From JAVBMU01 sp031552185 (GTDB lineage Bacteria > Actinomycetota > Actinomycetes > Actinomycetales > Cellulomonadaceae), in the NCBI GenBank assembly GCA_031552185.1, contig JAVBMU010000006.1:5502-69501 (forward strand): 64,000 bases of DNA, given 5' to 3'. Below, in pieces: positions 31,566-40,806 of this stretch. The notes beneath the pieces were generated by a model. The model saw only the letters and a list, made by a program, of their open reading frames with translations. It ran no database searches and had not been told where the DNA came from. Made by a program: the position numbers and the translations under genes. Position 1 is the first letter of the stretch, and each line of letters opens with the position of its first letter.

Positions 31566-33578
31566 GTGCCTGACCTCGCATCGTCACCCGTATCGATCGT
31601 CGTCGACCGCCAACCGGCTTCGGTCGAGGCGGGGACCACGGGTACCACCTTGTTCGCCGATCGCCGCGACGTCGTCGTGATGCGCGTGAACGGGACGCTG
31701 CGGGACCTGACGGCGACGCTCGCCGCCGGGGACGAGGTCGAGGCCGTGACCATCGGCTCGCCGGACGGCCTGGCTGTGCTGCGGCACTCCGCGGCGCACG
31801 TCCTGGCGCAGGCGGTGCAGAAGGTCAACCCGGACGCGCGGCTCGGCATCGGCCCACCGATCACCGACGGGTTCTACTACGACTTCGACGTAGCTACGCC
31901 GTTCACTCCCGAGGATCTCAAGGCGCTCGAGAAGGAGATGGCCCGGATCGTCAAGGAGGGGCAGACCTTCCGCCGGCGGGTGGTCGGCGAGGACGAGGCT
32001 CGGGCCGAACTCGCCGCGGAGCCGTACAAGCTGGAGCTGATCGGGCTGAAGGGCGCCGCGAACGGCGAGGCCGACGCCGCCGTCGAGGTCGGGGCGGGCG
32101 AGCTGACGATCTACGAGAACGTGCGCCGCGACGGCACCGTGGCGTGGCGCGACCTGTGCCGCGGGCCGCACCTGCCGAGCACCCGGCCGATCGCCAACGC
32201 GTTCCAGTTGATGCGCTCGGCGGCGGCCTACTGGCGCGGCAGCGAGAAGAACCCTCAGTTGCAGCGGATCTACGGCACCGCCTGGCCCAGCAAGGACGAA
32301 CTGCGTGCCCACCTGGACCGGATCGCGGAGGCGGAGCGGCGCGACCACCGCCGGCTCGGCAACGAACTGGACCTGTTCTCCTTCCCGGAAGAGATCGGCT
32401 CCGGCCTGGCGGTCTTCCACCCCAAGGGCGGCATCATCCGGATGGAGATGGAGGAGTACTCGCGGCGCCGGCACGTCGAGGCGGGGTACTCCTTCGTGAA
32501 CACGCCGCACATCACCAAGGCGCGGCTGTTCGAGACCTCCAAGCACTTGGAGTGGTACGCGGACGGCATGTACCCGCCGATGAAGCTCGACGCGGAATAC
32601 CACGAGGACGGCACCGTCCGGCGCGAGGGACAGGACTACTACCTCAAGCCGATGAACTGCCCGATGCACAATCTCGTGTACTCGGCCCGCGGCCGCTCCT
32701 ACCGGGAGCTGCCGATGCGGCTGTTCGAGTTCGGGACGGTGTACCGATACGAGAAGTCCGGCGTCGTGCACGGCATGACCCGGGCCCGCGGGTTCACCCA
32801 GGACGACGCGCACATCTACACCACCCGCGAGCAGATGCATGAGGAGCTTGCCTCGCTGCTCACCTTCGTGCTGGACCTGCTGCGCGACTACGGTCTGAGC
32901 GACTTCTACCTGGAACTGTCCACCCGGGATCCGGAGAAGTCGGTCGGCGACGACGCCACCTGGGCGGAGGCGACGGCCACGCTCCGGGAGGTGGCCGAGG
33001 CCTCGGGGCTGAAACTGGCCGACGACCCGGGCGGAGCCGCGTTCTACGGTCCGAAGATCTCGGTTCAGGCGATGGATGCGATCGGCCGGACCTGGCAGCT
33101 CTCGACGATCCAGCTCGACTTCTTCGAGCCGGAGCTGTTCGAGCTGGAGTACACCGCGGCGGACGGCAGCCGGCAGCGGCCCGTGATGATCCACCGCGCG
33201 TTGTTCGGGTCGTTCGAACGGTTCTTCGCCATCCTGGTCGAGCACTATGCCGGGGCCTTCCCGGCCTGGCTGGCGCCGGTCCAGGTGCTCGCCATCCCCG
33301 TCGCGGAGGCCTTCGACGACTACCTGGCCGACGTCGTCGACCGGCTGCGCAAGCGCGGCGTGCGGGCGGAGGTGGACCGGTCGGACGACCGGTTCGGCAA
33401 GAAGATCCGCAACGCCGCCGCGCAGAAGATCCCCTTCGTCCTCATCGCGGGGGGGGAGGACGCGGCGGCCGGCGCGGTGTCCTTCCGGTACCGGGACGGT
33501 CGGCAGGACAACGGCGTGCCGATCGACGCGGCGATCGACCGGATCGTCGCGGCGATCCGCGACCGGGCGCAGGTGTGA
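31566..33578 (+). CDS. thrS: Threonyl-tRNA synthetase
   Basis: Class II aminoacyl-tRNA synthetase charging tRNA-Thr, 670 residues. A TGS domain (about 5-65) precedes the editing domain with HSAAHVLAQAV (zinc-like HxxxH) and DGFYYDFD. The catalytic core has MNCPMHNLVY, RYEKSGVVHGMTRARGFTQDDAHIY and the zinc/threonine-binding Cys and His residues. The anticodon-binding domain begins near PVQVLAIPVAEAF. I chose GTG 31566: AGGAG lies ten bases upstream, and the protein then starts as in relatives. The HIT gene follows after 7 bp, so thrS likely heads the PIM-synthesis operon. Confidence 0.95.
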   Translation: MPDLASSPVSIVVDRQPASVEAGTTGTTLFADRRDVVVMRVNGTLRDLTATLAAGDEVEAVTIGSPDGLAVLRHSAAHVLAQAVQKVNPDARLGIGPPITDGFYYDFDVATPFTPEDLKALEKEMARIVKEGQTFRRRVVGEDEARAELAAEPYKLELIGLKGAANGEADAAVEVGAGELTIYENVRRDGTVAWRDLCRGPHLPSTRPIANAFQLMRSAAAYWRGSEKNPQLQRIYGTAWPSKDELRAHLDRIAEAERRDHRRLGNELDLFSFPEEIGSGLAVFHPKGGIIRMEMEEYSRRRHVEAGYSFVNTPHITKARLFETSKHLEWYADGMYPPMKLDAEYHEDGTVRREGQDYYLKPMNCPMHNLVYSARGRSYRELPMRLFEFGTVYRYEKSGVVHGMTRARGFTQDDAHIYTTREQMHEELASLLTFVLDLLRDYGLSDFYLELSTRDPEKSVGDDATWAEATATLREVAEASGLKLADDPGGAAFYGPKISVQAMDAIGRTWQLSTIQLDFFEPELFELEYTAADGSRQRPVMIHRALFGSFERFFAILVEHYAGAFPAWLAPVQVLAIPVAEAFDDYLADVVDRLRKRGVRAEVDRSDDRFGKKIRNAAAQKIPFVLIAGGEDAAAGAVSFRYRDGRQDNGVPIDAAIDRIVAAIRDRAQV

Positions 33579-33585
33579 GGCGTCG

Positions 33586-34155
33586 GTGACGAGCGAATCG
33601 GCGGGCGAGTCCGCGGCGGACCATCCGGCCGTCGACGACGGTCTGGAGCGGCTGTGGACGCCGCACCGGATGGTGTATATCGGCGGCCAGGACAAGCCGG
33701 CGGACAGCAGCGTCGGGCAGTGTCCGTTTTGCCGCGTCCCGGGCGGGAGCGACACCGACGGGCTGATCGTCGCGCGCGGCCGGACGTGCTTTGCGGTGCT
33801 GAATCTCTATCCGTACAACCCGGGACACCTCATGCTGGTGCCGTACCGGCACGTCTCGGAGTATCCCGAGTTGACGGGTGCCGAGACGGACGAGTTGTCC
33901 CGGCTGACCCAGACGGCGATCCGCGTGTTGCGCGCGGTCTCCGCGCCGCACGGATTCAATCTGGGCCTGAACCAGGGCGCTGTCGCGGGGGCCGGGATCG
34001 CCGCCCACCTGCACCAGCACGTGGTGCCGCGGTGGTCCGGCGACTCGAACTTTCTGCCGATCGTGGCGCAGACCAAGGCGGTGCCGGAATTGCTGTCGCA
34101 GACCAGGGCCAAACTCGCCGCCGCGTGGCCGGCCCCCGATCCCGAGGACATCTGA
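33586..34155 (+). CDS. HIT-family nucleotide hydrolase/phosphorylase
   Basis: A 189-residue histidine-triad protein. The triad HLHQHVVPR is at about residues 143-151, and CPFCRVP near residue 47 is the upstream Cys pair found in actinobacterial Ap4A phosphorylases (Rv2613c type). It probably splits diadenosine polyphosphates or related nucleotides. GTG 33586 is chosen; it lies 7 bp after thrS. The stop shares a base with the pgsA start (TGATG). This thrS-HIT-pgsA order is conserved in actinobacteria. Confidence 0.88.
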   Translation: MTSESAGESAADHPAVDDGLERLWTPHRMVYIGGQDKPADSSVGQCPFCRVPGGSDTDGLIVARGRTCFAVLNLYPYNPGHLMLVPYRHVSEYPELTGAETDELSRLTQTAIRVLRAVSAPHGFNLGLNQGAVAGAGIAAHLHQHVVPRWSGDSNFLPIVAQTKAVPELLSQTRAKLAAAWPAPDPEDI

Positions 34156-34841
34156 TGTTCGGAAAGCTGCGGTGGCTCACCACGCGGCTGTTCACCCCGC
34201 TCGCCGCGCTGCTGCTCCGGCTGGGGGTCAGCCCGGACGTGGTGACGGTGGTCGGCACGCTCGGCGTCGTCGTCGGCTCGCTGTGGCTCTTCCCCACGGG
34301 GCACCTGTTCGCGGGGACCATGGTGATCGCGGTCTTCGCGTTCTCGGACGTCCTGGACGGAACGATGGCGCGCCGCTCGGGTCGATCCGGGCCGTGGGGC
34401 GCGTTCCTCGACTCCACGCTGGACCGCATCGCCGACGCCGCGATCTTCGCCGGGTTGACGCTGTACTTCGTCCGCGGCGAGACCTTCGGGCTCAGCGACC
34501 GACTCGCCACGATCGGAATCGTGGCGGGAATCGGCGCCCTGGCGTTCGGCGCCATCGTCCCCTATGCCCGGGCCCGGGCGGAGGGAATCGGAATGACCGC
34601 CCAGGTCGGCATCGCGGAGCGGGCGGACCGGCTGGTGCTTGCCCTCACCGCGGCCGGGCTGGTGGGGCTGGGCCTGCCCGACGTCGTGCTCGTCGTCGTG
34701 CTGGTGTTGCTGGCGGTGGCGTCGCTGGTCACGGTGGTGCAGCGGATGCTTGAGGTGCGCAAGCAGATCCTGGCACAGGCGGCTGGGCCGGCCGCGGGCG
34801 GGCCGGCCGCGGGTGGTTCGACGACGGAGGGGCAGGCGTAG
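34155..34841 (+). CDS. pgsA: Phosphatidylinositol phosphate synthase (CDP-alcohol phosphatidyltransferase)
   Basis: Joins CDP-diacylglycerol to inositol phosphate, giving the lipid base of PI mannosides. The CDP-alcohol phosphatidyltransferase signature DVLDGTMARRSGRSGPWGAFLDSTLDRIAD (D-x2-DG-x2-AR-x8-G-x3-D-x3-D) is at about residues 66-95, with six helices around it. The neighbours, acyltransferase and pimA, support PIP synthase rather than PG-phosphate synthase. The tail carries two 15-bp units (34785-34814, GPAAG twice). 228 residues. The next gene starts 3 bp after the stop. Confidence 0.9.
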   Translation: MFGKLRWLTTRLFTPLAALLLRLGVSPDVVTVVGTLGVVVGSLWLFPTGHLFAGTMVIAVFAFSDVLDGTMARRSGRSGPWGAFLDSTLDRIADAAIFAGLTLYFVRGETFGLSDRLATIGIVAGIGALAFGAIVPYARARAEGIGMTAQVGIAERADRLVLALTAAGLVGLGLPDVVLVVVLVLLAVASLVTVVQRMLEVRKQILAQAAGPAAGGPAAGGSTTEGQA

Positions 34842-34844
34842 GGA

Positions 34845-35801
34845 GTGGGCATCGACCGGGGATTCGCTTTCGCCTGGCGGCACGCGCACCGCGTGCCCGA
34901 GCCGGTGTTGCGGGCCGGGTTCACCGCGGTCGCGGACATCGCCTGGGCGCTGCGTCGCGGCGGCGTCCGGCAACTGGAACGCAACCTCGCCAAGGTCCGT
35001 CCGGATGCGGACCGGCGCGCGCTGCGCACGCTGTCCCGGGCGGGCATGCGGTCCTACATGCGCTATTTCCGGGAGGCGTTCACGTTGCCCAGGGCCCGCC
35101 CGGAGCAGATCAGGGCCCGGGTCCGGTGCGAGACGTACGAGAATGTGTCGGCGCACCTGGACGGGCCGACCAGCCCGGTGCTGGCGCTCGGGCACCTGGG
35201 CAATTGGGACCTGGCGGGGGCCTATGCGACGCCGAATATCGCCCCCGTCCTGACGGTCGCCGAGCGCCTGGAGCCGGAGTCGCTGTTCCGGGACTTCGTG
35301 GCCTTCCGGGCGTCCCTCGGCATCGACATTCTCGCGGCGGGGGACCCGGACGTCTTTCGGACCCTGATCCGCGCCGCCGGGACGCCGGGGCGGCTGATCC
35401 CCTTGCTGGCCGATCGGGACCTGAGCGCTCGGGGCGTCGAGGTGGATCTGTTCGGCCACCGGGCCCGGGTCGCCGCCGGGCCGGCGGCGATCGCGGTGGC
35501 CACCGGCGCCCCGCTGCTGCCGACCGCGGTGTACTACGAGCGGCTCGACCGGACCCGCGGTCGGGCGGCGGGCACCACCTGGGGGATCGTGATGCGGTTC
35601 TATCCGCCGGTCCCCGTCCCCACCGAGTTGCCGCGCCGGGAACAGATCGCCGCGATGACGCAGGGCTGGGTGGATGTGCTGGCCGGGGCGATTGCCGAGC
35701 GTCCGCAGGACTGGCACATGTTGCAGAAGGTCTTCATCGAGGACCTGGATCCGGAGCGCTACGCGCGCACTGTCGAGACCGAGCGGGAGGCGGCGGCATG
35801 A
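34845..35801 (+). CDS. Phosphatidylinositol mannoside acyltransferase
   Basis: HtrB/LpxL-like acyltransferase that acylates the mannose of PIM (the PatA role in mycobacteria). The catalytic HxxxxD motif is HLGNWD, followed by the glycerol-phosphate-binding region LFRDFVAFRASLG and PLLADRDLSARGVEVDLFG. An N-terminal amphipathic stretch anchors it to the inner membrane face. GTG 34845 is used, with GGAGGGGCAGG just upstream. It lies between pgsA and pimA, whose product it modifies, and overlaps pimA by ATGA. 318 residues. Confidence 0.9.
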   Translation: MGIDRGFAFAWRHAHRVPEPVLRAGFTAVADIAWALRRGGVRQLERNLAKVRPDADRRALRTLSRAGMRSYMRYFREAFTLPRARPEQIRARVRCETYENVSAHLDGPTSPVLALGHLGNWDLAGAYATPNIAPVLTVAERLEPESLFRDFVAFRASLGIDILAAGDPDVFRTLIRAAGTPGRLIPLLADRDLSARGVEVDLFGHRARVAAGPAAIAVATGAPLLPTAVYYERLDRTRGRAAGTTWGIVMRFYPPVPVPTELPRREQIAAMTQGWVDVLAGAIAERPQDWHMLQKVFIEDLDPERYARTVETEREAAA

Positions 35802-37006
35802 GCCTGCGGGTGGGCATCGTCTGCCCCTACTCGTTCGACGTGCCCGGCGGGGTCCAGGCGCACGTGCGCGACCTCGCGGAGGAACTGATCGCCCGGGGGC
35901 ACCACGTCTCCGTGCTCGGGCCGGCCGACGACGACACCCCCATCCCCGACTACTGCACCTCGGCCGGCCGCGCGGTGCCGGTCCGGTACAACGGGGCGGT
36001 GGCGCGGCTCACCTTCGGACCCGTCACCGCGGCGCGGACGCGGCGCTGGCTCGACGCCGGGGACTTCGACGTCCTGCACCTGCACGAGCCCGTCACCCCG
36101 TCGCTGAGCATGCTCGCCCTGTGGATCGCCCAGGCGCCGATCGTGGCGACCTTCCACACCGCCAATGCGCGGTCCCGGGCGATGCAGGTGGCGTACCCGT
36201 TGGTGCGGCAGAGCCTGGAGAAGATCGACGCGCGGATCGCGGTCTCCGAGGATGCGCGGCGCACGCTCATCGACCACGTGGGGGGCGACGCCGTCGTCAT
36301 CCCGAACGGTGTGAACGTCGCCGCCTACGCCGACGTCTGCCCCGACCCGCGGCGCCAGGGCACCGCGCAGGCGCCGACGATCGCCTTCCTCGGCCGCCTG
36401 GACGAGCCGCGCAAGGGCCTGCCGGTGCTCACCGACGCGATCCCGCGGATCCTGGCCGCGCTGCCGGAGGCCCGGTTCTTCATCGCCGGCCGCGGTGACG
36501 CCGGCAAGGAGGAGGCCCTGGAGGCACTGGGGCCGCACGCGGCCTCGGTCGAGTTCCTGGGCGGCATCGACGACGCCGAGAAGGCGGCGCTGTTCAAGTC
36601 GGTCAACCTCTATATCGCACCGCAAACCGGGGGCGAGAGTTTCGGCATCGTGCTGGTCGAGGCGATGAGCGCCGGCGCCTGCGTGGTCGCGTCAGACCTG
36701 GGCGCCTTCCGCCGGGTGCTCGACGGCGGGGCGGCCGGCGCGCTGTTCCCGGTCGGGGACGGGGCGGCGCTGGCTCAGACCGTGCTCGCGTTGTGCGCGG
36801 ACGCGCAGGCCCGGGCGGCCTACCGGGAGCACGCGGCCGGCTGGGTGCGCCAATTCGACTGGTCCACCGTGACGACCGAGATTCTCGCCGTCTACGAGAC
36901 CGTGCTCGCCGCGTCCGGGGCGAGACTCGCCGTGCCCGACGATCCGTCCCGGCTGGCCGGGCTGCGGCGTCGGCTCGGCCGTTCCGAGGAGGTCGGGCGC
37001 GCGTGA
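35798..37006 (+). CDS. pimA: Phosphatidylinositol alpha-mannosyltransferase PimA
   Basis: GT4 (GT-B fold) enzyme that adds the first mannose from GDP-mannose to phosphatidylinositol at the cytoplasmic membrane face. The N-terminal domain begins RVGIVCPYSFDVPGGVQAHVRDLAEEL (GGVQxHV loop). The donor site shows AFLGRLDEPRKGLPVL and the EX7E motif in PQTGGESFGIVLVEAM. 402 residues, typical length. ATG overlaps the acyltransferase stop, and the GTG of the next gene overlaps this stop. Its presence places the organism among actinomycetes with PIM/lipomannan-type envelopes. Confidence 0.93.
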   Translation: MSLRVGIVCPYSFDVPGGVQAHVRDLAEELIARGHHVSVLGPADDDTPIPDYCTSAGRAVPVRYNGAVARLTFGPVTAARTRRWLDAGDFDVLHLHEPVTPSLSMLALWIAQAPIVATFHTANARSRAMQVAYPLVRQSLEKIDARIAVSEDARRTLIDHVGGDAVVIPNGVNVAAYADVCPDPRRQGTAQAPTIAFLGRLDEPRKGLPVLTDAIPRILAALPEARFFIAGRGDAGKEEALEALGPHAASVEFLGGIDDAEKAALFKSVNLYIAPQTGGESFGIVLVEAMSAGACVVASDLGAFRRVLDGGAAGALFPVGDGAALAQTVLALCADAQARAAYREHAAGWVRQFDWSTVTTEILAVYETVLAASGARLAVPDDPSRLAGLRRRLGRSEEVGRA

Positions 37007-37662
37007 ACTGGTCCGAGAACGCGATCATCGTCCTGATCCTCGCGATCCTGGGCGGCTGGGTTCTGTGGCTGTCCGCCTCGCGGCTGGATCGGCTGCACCG
37101 CAAGGTGATGGCCTCGCGGCTCGCCCTGGAGGCACAACTGGTGCGGCGCGCGTCCGCGGCCGTCGAACTGGCCGCGTCGGGCTTGCTCGATCCGGCCAGC
37201 GCCGTCCTGGTGACCGGCGCCGCGTACACGGTGATCGAGGACGACGCCCGGGACCTCGTCGAGGCCGTCCCCGAACTCAACGGGTTGACCCCGCCCGCGC
37301 CGAGCGATCGCCTGCTCGGCGAGGTGGCTCCGGACCGGGCGCAGGCGGAGTCCGAGTTGTCCGCCACCTTGCGCTCGGCCCTCGGCGACGCCGAGAACTC
37401 CGTCGCGCCCGGGGACAATCCGCTCGGCCGGGACGCGTTGCGCGCCCTGGCCGGCGCGTGGTTCCGGGCCCAGCTCGCCCGCCGCTTCCACAACGAGGCC
37501 GTGGCACAGGCGCAGCGGATCCGGCGCAAGTGGTACGTGCGGGCCTTCCACCTCGCCGGCCGGGCGCCGATGCCGACCACCGTCGAGTTCGACGACGCCT
37601 GGCCGTCGGCTCTCGGCCGGCCGTCCACGGCCGGCGATTCGGCCGGCCGGCGCCCCGGCTGA
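37003..37662 (+). CDS. LemA-like single-helix membrane protein
   Basis: A 219-residue protein with one N-terminal helix (about 6-24, IIVLILAILGGWVLWL) and then a long helical region (RLDRLHRKVMASRLALEAQLVRRASAAVELAAS). This is reminiscent of LemA proteins and of the conserved small gene next to pimA in actinobacteria. WFRAQLARRFHNEAVAQAQRIRRKWYVRAFHLAGRAPMP is the most conserved-looking segment, near the C-terminus. GTG 37003 overlaps the pimA stop. Function unknown; the context suggests an envelope role. Confidence 0.78.
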   Translation: MNWSENAIIVLILAILGGWVLWLSASRLDRLHRKVMASRLALEAQLVRRASAAVELAASGLLDPASAVLVTGAAYTVIEDDARDLVEAVPELNGLTPPAPSDRLLGEVAPDRAQAESELSATLRSALGDAENSVAPGDNPLGRDALRALAGAWFRAQLARRFHNEAVAQAQRIRRKWYVRAFHLAGRAPMPTTVEFDDAWPSALGRPSTAGDSAGRRPG

Positions 37663-37747
37663 GGGTGACGGCGCGGCCGGCGTGCGCCAAGGGGTCAACC
37701 GCCGCGTTGGGCCGGCGGGCGAGCCGGTCCGGGCCGGCCGCGGGGCG

Positions 37748-37753
37748 TAGAAT
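37748..37753 (+). promoter_or_regulatory. Candidate -10 box upstream of pdxS
   Basis: TAGAAT stands out in very GC-rich DNA 73 bp before the pdxS ATG. A transcript starting about seven bases later would allow either the in-frame ATG at 37770 or the ATG at 37821. A convincing -35 is not seen. It implies the pyridoxal genes have their own promoter, separate from the pimA operon. Confidence 0.45.
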
Positions 37754-37820
37754 TGTGGGCCGTGTCAGCATGTGCCCCGGCGCCGGTCCGACGCCGCTGA
37801 CCCCGAAGGCTCGGTGCGCC

Positions 37821-38828
37821 ATGACATCCTCCTCAGCTGCAACTCACCCGTCCGGATCCCCGCGGTCCGGCGCCGCCCGGTCGAGCGCCCCGTCGAGCGC
37901 CCGGTCGAGCGCCCCCTCCGAAGCCGGCCGGGTGCCCGGGTCGGGCCTCGGCACCGGCACCGCGCGGGTCAAGCGCGGCATGGCCCAGATGCTCAAGGGC
38001 GGCGTGATCATGGACGTGGTCACGCCCGAGCAGGCCCGGATCGCCGAGGACGCCGGCGCGGTGGCGGTGATGGCCCTCGAACGGGTCCCGGCCGACATTC
38101 GCGCCCAGGGCGGGGTCGCCCGCATGAGCGACCCGGAGATGATCACCGCGATCATCGACGCCGTCTCGATCCCGGTGATGGCGAAGGCGCGGATCGGCCA
38201 CTTCGTCGAGGCGCAGGTGCTCCAGGCTCTCGGCGTCGACTACGTGGACGAGTCCGAGGTGCTGACGCCGGCCGACTATGCCCACCACATCGACAAGTGG
38301 CAGTTCACGGTGCCCTTCGTCTGCGGGGCGACGAATCTCGGCGAGGCCTTGCGCCGGATCGCCGAGGGCGCGGCGATGATCCGATCCAAGGGCGAGGCCG
38401 GCACGGGCGACGTCTCGAACGCAACCACCCACATGCGCTCCATCCGGGCCGAGATCGCCCGCCTGGCCTCGCTCCAGGGTGACGAACTGTTCCTCGCGGC
38501 CAAGGACCTCGGCGCCCCCTACGAGTTGGTGGCCGAGGTCGCGGCTACGGGCGCGCTCCCCGTCGTGCTCTTCACGGCCGGCGGGATCGCCACCCCAGCC
38601 GACGCCGCCATGATGCGCCAACTCGGGGCCGAGGGGGTCTTCGTCGGGTCGGGCATCTTCAAGTCCGGCAACCCGGCCGAGCGAGCCGCGGCGATCGTGA
38701 AGGCGACGACGTTCTATGACGATCCGGACGTCATCGCGAAGGTCTCCCGAGGGCTTGGCGAGGCGATGGTCGGGATCAGCGCCGACTCCGTCCCGGTGCC
38801 GCATCGGTTGGCGGAGCGCGGGTGGTGA
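37821..38828 (+). CDS. pdxS: Pyridoxal 5'-phosphate synthase subunit PdxS
   Basis: Synthase subunit of the DXP-independent PLP pathway. It builds PLP from ribose 5-phosphate, glyceraldehyde 3-phosphate and ammonia supplied by PdxT. The TIM-barrel core begins GTARVKRGMAQMLKGGVIMDVV and retains VMALERVPADIRAQGGVARMSDP, PVMAKARIGHFVEAQ (catalytic Lys), the second Lys in IRSKGEAGTGD and LFTAGGIATPADAA. The first about 45 residues are a Ser/Ala/Pro extension containing three 12-bp repeats (37878-37913, RSSA/PSSA). The start may alternatively be ATG 37770. 335 residues as given. Stop overlaps the nudix gene. Confidence 0.93.
   Translation: MTSSSAATHPSGSPRSGAARSSAPSSARSSAPSEAGRVPGSGLGTGTARVKRGMAQMLKGGVIMDVVTPEQARIAEDAGAVAVMALERVPADIRAQGGVARMSDPEMITAIIDAVSIPVMAKARIGHFVEAQVLQALGVDYVDESEVLTPADYAHHIDKWQFTVPFVCGATNLGEALRRIAEGAAMIRSKGEAGTGDVSNATTHMRSIRAEIARLASLQGDELFLAAKDLGAPYELVAEVAATGALPVVLFTAGGIATPADAAMMRQLGAEGVFVGSGIFKSGNPAERAAAIVKATTFYDDPDVIAKVSRGLGEAMVGISADSVPVPHRLAERGW
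37878..37913 (+). repeat. Three 12-bp repeats in the PdxS N-terminus
   Basis: CGGTCGAGCGCC (37878-37889), CCGTCGAGCGCC (37890-37901) and CGGTCGAGCGCC (37902-37913) encode RSSA-PSSA-RSSA in the disordered extension before the conserved core. Unit length is a codon multiple, as in the 15-bp arrays elsewhere in the window. Confidence 0.8.
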
Positions 38829-39394
38829 CCTCGCCCCCGGCCGGGGACGCCACCCCGCGCTGGGAGTGGGAGTGGGACGGTTGGCAACGTGGCCCGGACG
38901 GGATGCTCGTCCGACACGCGGCCCGGGTCATTCTGCTCGACGCCGCCGGCCGGGTCCTGCTCGGCCGTGGGCACGACGGCGACCAGCCCGAGCGGTCCTG
39001 GTGGTTCACCATCGGCGGCGGGATCGCCCCAGGGGAGAGCGACCTCGACGCGGCCCTGCGGGAGGTCCGCGAGGAGACCGGCCTGACGCTGGATCCGACC
39101 GCGCTGCGCGGCCCTGTGCTCACGCGCAGTGCGATCTTCGACTTCTACCGCGAGCACTGCCGGCAGCACGAGGTGTTCTACCTCGCCCGGGTCGCGGCGG
39201 GCGACGGACTCAGCCGGGACGGCTGGACCGACCTGGAGCGGGCGCTGCTGGATGACCTGCGCTGGTTCAGCCCGGCCGAATTGCGCGCCGTCGACATCGA
39301 GGTCTTCCCCGTGGACCTGCCCGAGCTCGTCGAGACCTTCGCGGCCGGCTGGGACGGGGTGATCCGGCACATCGGCGACGTGGTCGAGCTGTGA
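38825..39394 (+). CDS. Nudix hydrolase
   Basis: A 189-residue Nudix hydrolase. The box GGGIAPGESDLDAALREVREETGL fits Gx5Ex7REUxEExGU, with the metal-binding Glu residues intact. Substrate cannot be told from sequence. It lies between pdxS and pdxT and overlaps both by four bases (GTGA), an arrangement seen in other actinobacteria, so it may clean up a pathway intermediate. GTG 38825 gives the overlap; GTG 38822 would add one residue. Confidence 0.86.
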   Translation: MTSPPAGDATPRWEWEWDGWQRGPDGMLVRHAARVILLDAAGRVLLGRGHDGDQPERSWWFTIGGGIAPGESDLDAALREVREETGLTLDPTALRGPVLTRSAIFDFYREHCRQHEVFYLARVAAGDGLSRDGWTDLERALLDDLRWFSPAELRAVDIEVFPVDLPELVETFAAGWDGVIRHIGDVVEL

Positions 39395-40014
39395 CCCGGT
39401 CCGGACCCGGGCCGACGATCGGCGTACTGGCGTTGCAGGGCGACGTGCGCGAGCACCTGGCCGCCCTGCGGGCCGCGGGCGCGCGGGCGGTGCCCGTGCG
39501 CCGGGAACGCGAGTTGGCCGCCGTCGACGGCGTCGTGCTGCCGGGCGGGGAATCCACCACCATGGACCACCTGCTGCGGGCCTTCGAACTCGCCGAACCG
39601 TTGCGGGCCGCGCTGGCGGGCGGGTTGGCGGCATTCGGCTCGTGCGCGGGCATGATCCTGTTGGCCGATCGGATCCTCGACGGCGCCGTCGGTCAGCGCA
39701 CGCTCGGCGGCCTGGACGTCACGGTTCGGCGCAATGCCTTCGGCCGCCAGGTCGAGTCGTTCGAGACGGACCTCGCCGTCGCCGGCGTGCCCGGTCCGGT
39801 GCACGCGGTGTTCATCCGGGCGCCGTGGGTCGAGGAGGTCGGACCGGGCGTGCGCGTGCTGGCCCGGATCGAGCCGTCAGAGCACGTCCCGGCCGGGGCC
39901 GACGGTAAGATCGTCGCAGTCCAGCAAGGACGGCTGCTCGCCACTGCGTTCCACCCGGAAATCTCCGGAGACCACCGCCTGCACGAGCTGTTCGTCGAGA
40001 TCGTGAAGGGGTAA
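39391..40014 (+). CDS. pdxT: Glutamine amidotransferase subunit PdxT
   Basis: Glutaminase partner of PdxS; it frees ammonia from glutamine and channels it into the synthase barrel. It has TIGVLALQGDVREHL at the start, LPGGESTTM (oxyanion region), the nucleophile Cys85 in FGSCAGMILLA and the His-Glu pair in AFHPEISGD near the end. 207 residues, normal. GTG overlaps the nudix stop. The yebC start follows after 4 bp. Confidence 0.92.
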   Translation: MTRSGPGPTIGVLALQGDVREHLAALRAAGARAVPVRRERELAAVDGVVLPGGESTTMDHLLRAFELAEPLRAALAGGLAAFGSCAGMILLADRILDGAVGQRTLGGLDVTVRRNAFGRQVESFETDLAVAGVPGPVHAVFIRAPWVEEVGPGVRVLARIEPSEHVPAGADGKIVAVQQGRLLATAFHPEISGDHRLHELFVEIVKG

Positions 40015-40018
40015 CGGC

Positions 40019-40774
40019 ATGTCAGGGCACTCCAAGTGGGCCACGACGAAGCACAAGAAGGCCGCGATCGATGCCAAACGCGGCAAACTCTTCGCGAAAC
40101 TGATCAAGAACATCGAGGTGGCGGCGCGCACCGGCGGCGGGGATCCGGCCGGCAATCCGACGCTTTTCGACGCCATTCAGAAGGCGAAGAAGACCTCCGT
40201 CCCGAATGAGAACATCGACCGTGCGGTCAAGCGCGGCTCCGGGGCCGAGGCCGGCGGTGCCGACTACCAGACGATTATGTACGAGGGCTACGGATCCGGC
40301 GGGATCGCCGTCCTCGTCGAATGTCTGACCGACAACAAGAATCGCGCCGCCGCCGAGGTCCGGACGGCATTCACCCGCAACGGCGGCCAATTGGCCGATC
40401 CGGGTTCCGTCGCCTACCTGTTCTCCCGCAAGGGCATCATCGTGGTCCCCAAGGACGGGACCAGCGAGGACGCCGTCATGGAGGCCGTCCTGGACGCGGG
40501 CGCCGAGGAGGTCAGCGACCTCGGCGAGGCATTCGAAGTGATGACGGAGGCGACCGACCTCGTCCCGGTGCGGACCGCCCTGCAGGACGCGGGCATCGAA
40601 TACGACTCGGCCGACGTCGTCTTCCACCCCTCGATGGAGATCGAGGTCGACGCCGACGGGGCGCGCAAGATCATGCGATTGATCGACGCTTTGGAGGACA
40701 GCGACGACGTGCAGAACGTCTACGCGAACTTCGACGCCCCCGACGAGGTCATGGCCGCCCTGGACGAGGACTGA
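40019..40774 (+). CDS. yebC: YebC/PmpR-family protein
   Basis: A 251-residue DUF28 protein beginning MSGHSKWATTKHKKAAIDAKRGKLFAKLIKNIEVAAR, the invariant N-terminus of the family. It continues with GGDPAGNPTLFDAIQKAKKTSVPNENIDRAVKRGSG and YEGYGSGGIAVLVECLTDNKNR. Members are described as transcription regulators and, more recently, as factors easing ribosome stalling at polyproline. Here, as in most actinobacteria, it lies between pdxT and ruvC. An 84-bp interspersed repeat begins 33 bp after its stop. Confidence 0.93.
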   Translation: MSGHSKWATTKHKKAAIDAKRGKLFAKLIKNIEVAARTGGGDPAGNPTLFDAIQKAKKTSVPNENIDRAVKRGSGAEAGGADYQTIMYEGYGSGGIAVLVECLTDNKNRAAAEVRTAFTRNGGQLADPGSVAYLFSRKGIIVVPKDGTSEDAVMEAVLDAGAEEVSDLGEAFEVMTEATDLVPVRTALQDAGIEYDSADVVFHPSMEIEVDADGARKIMRLIDALEDSDDVQNVYANFDAPDEVMAALDED

Positions 40775-40806
40775 CCGCACCACCGCGCCGGTGAAGAACC
40801 GACGAC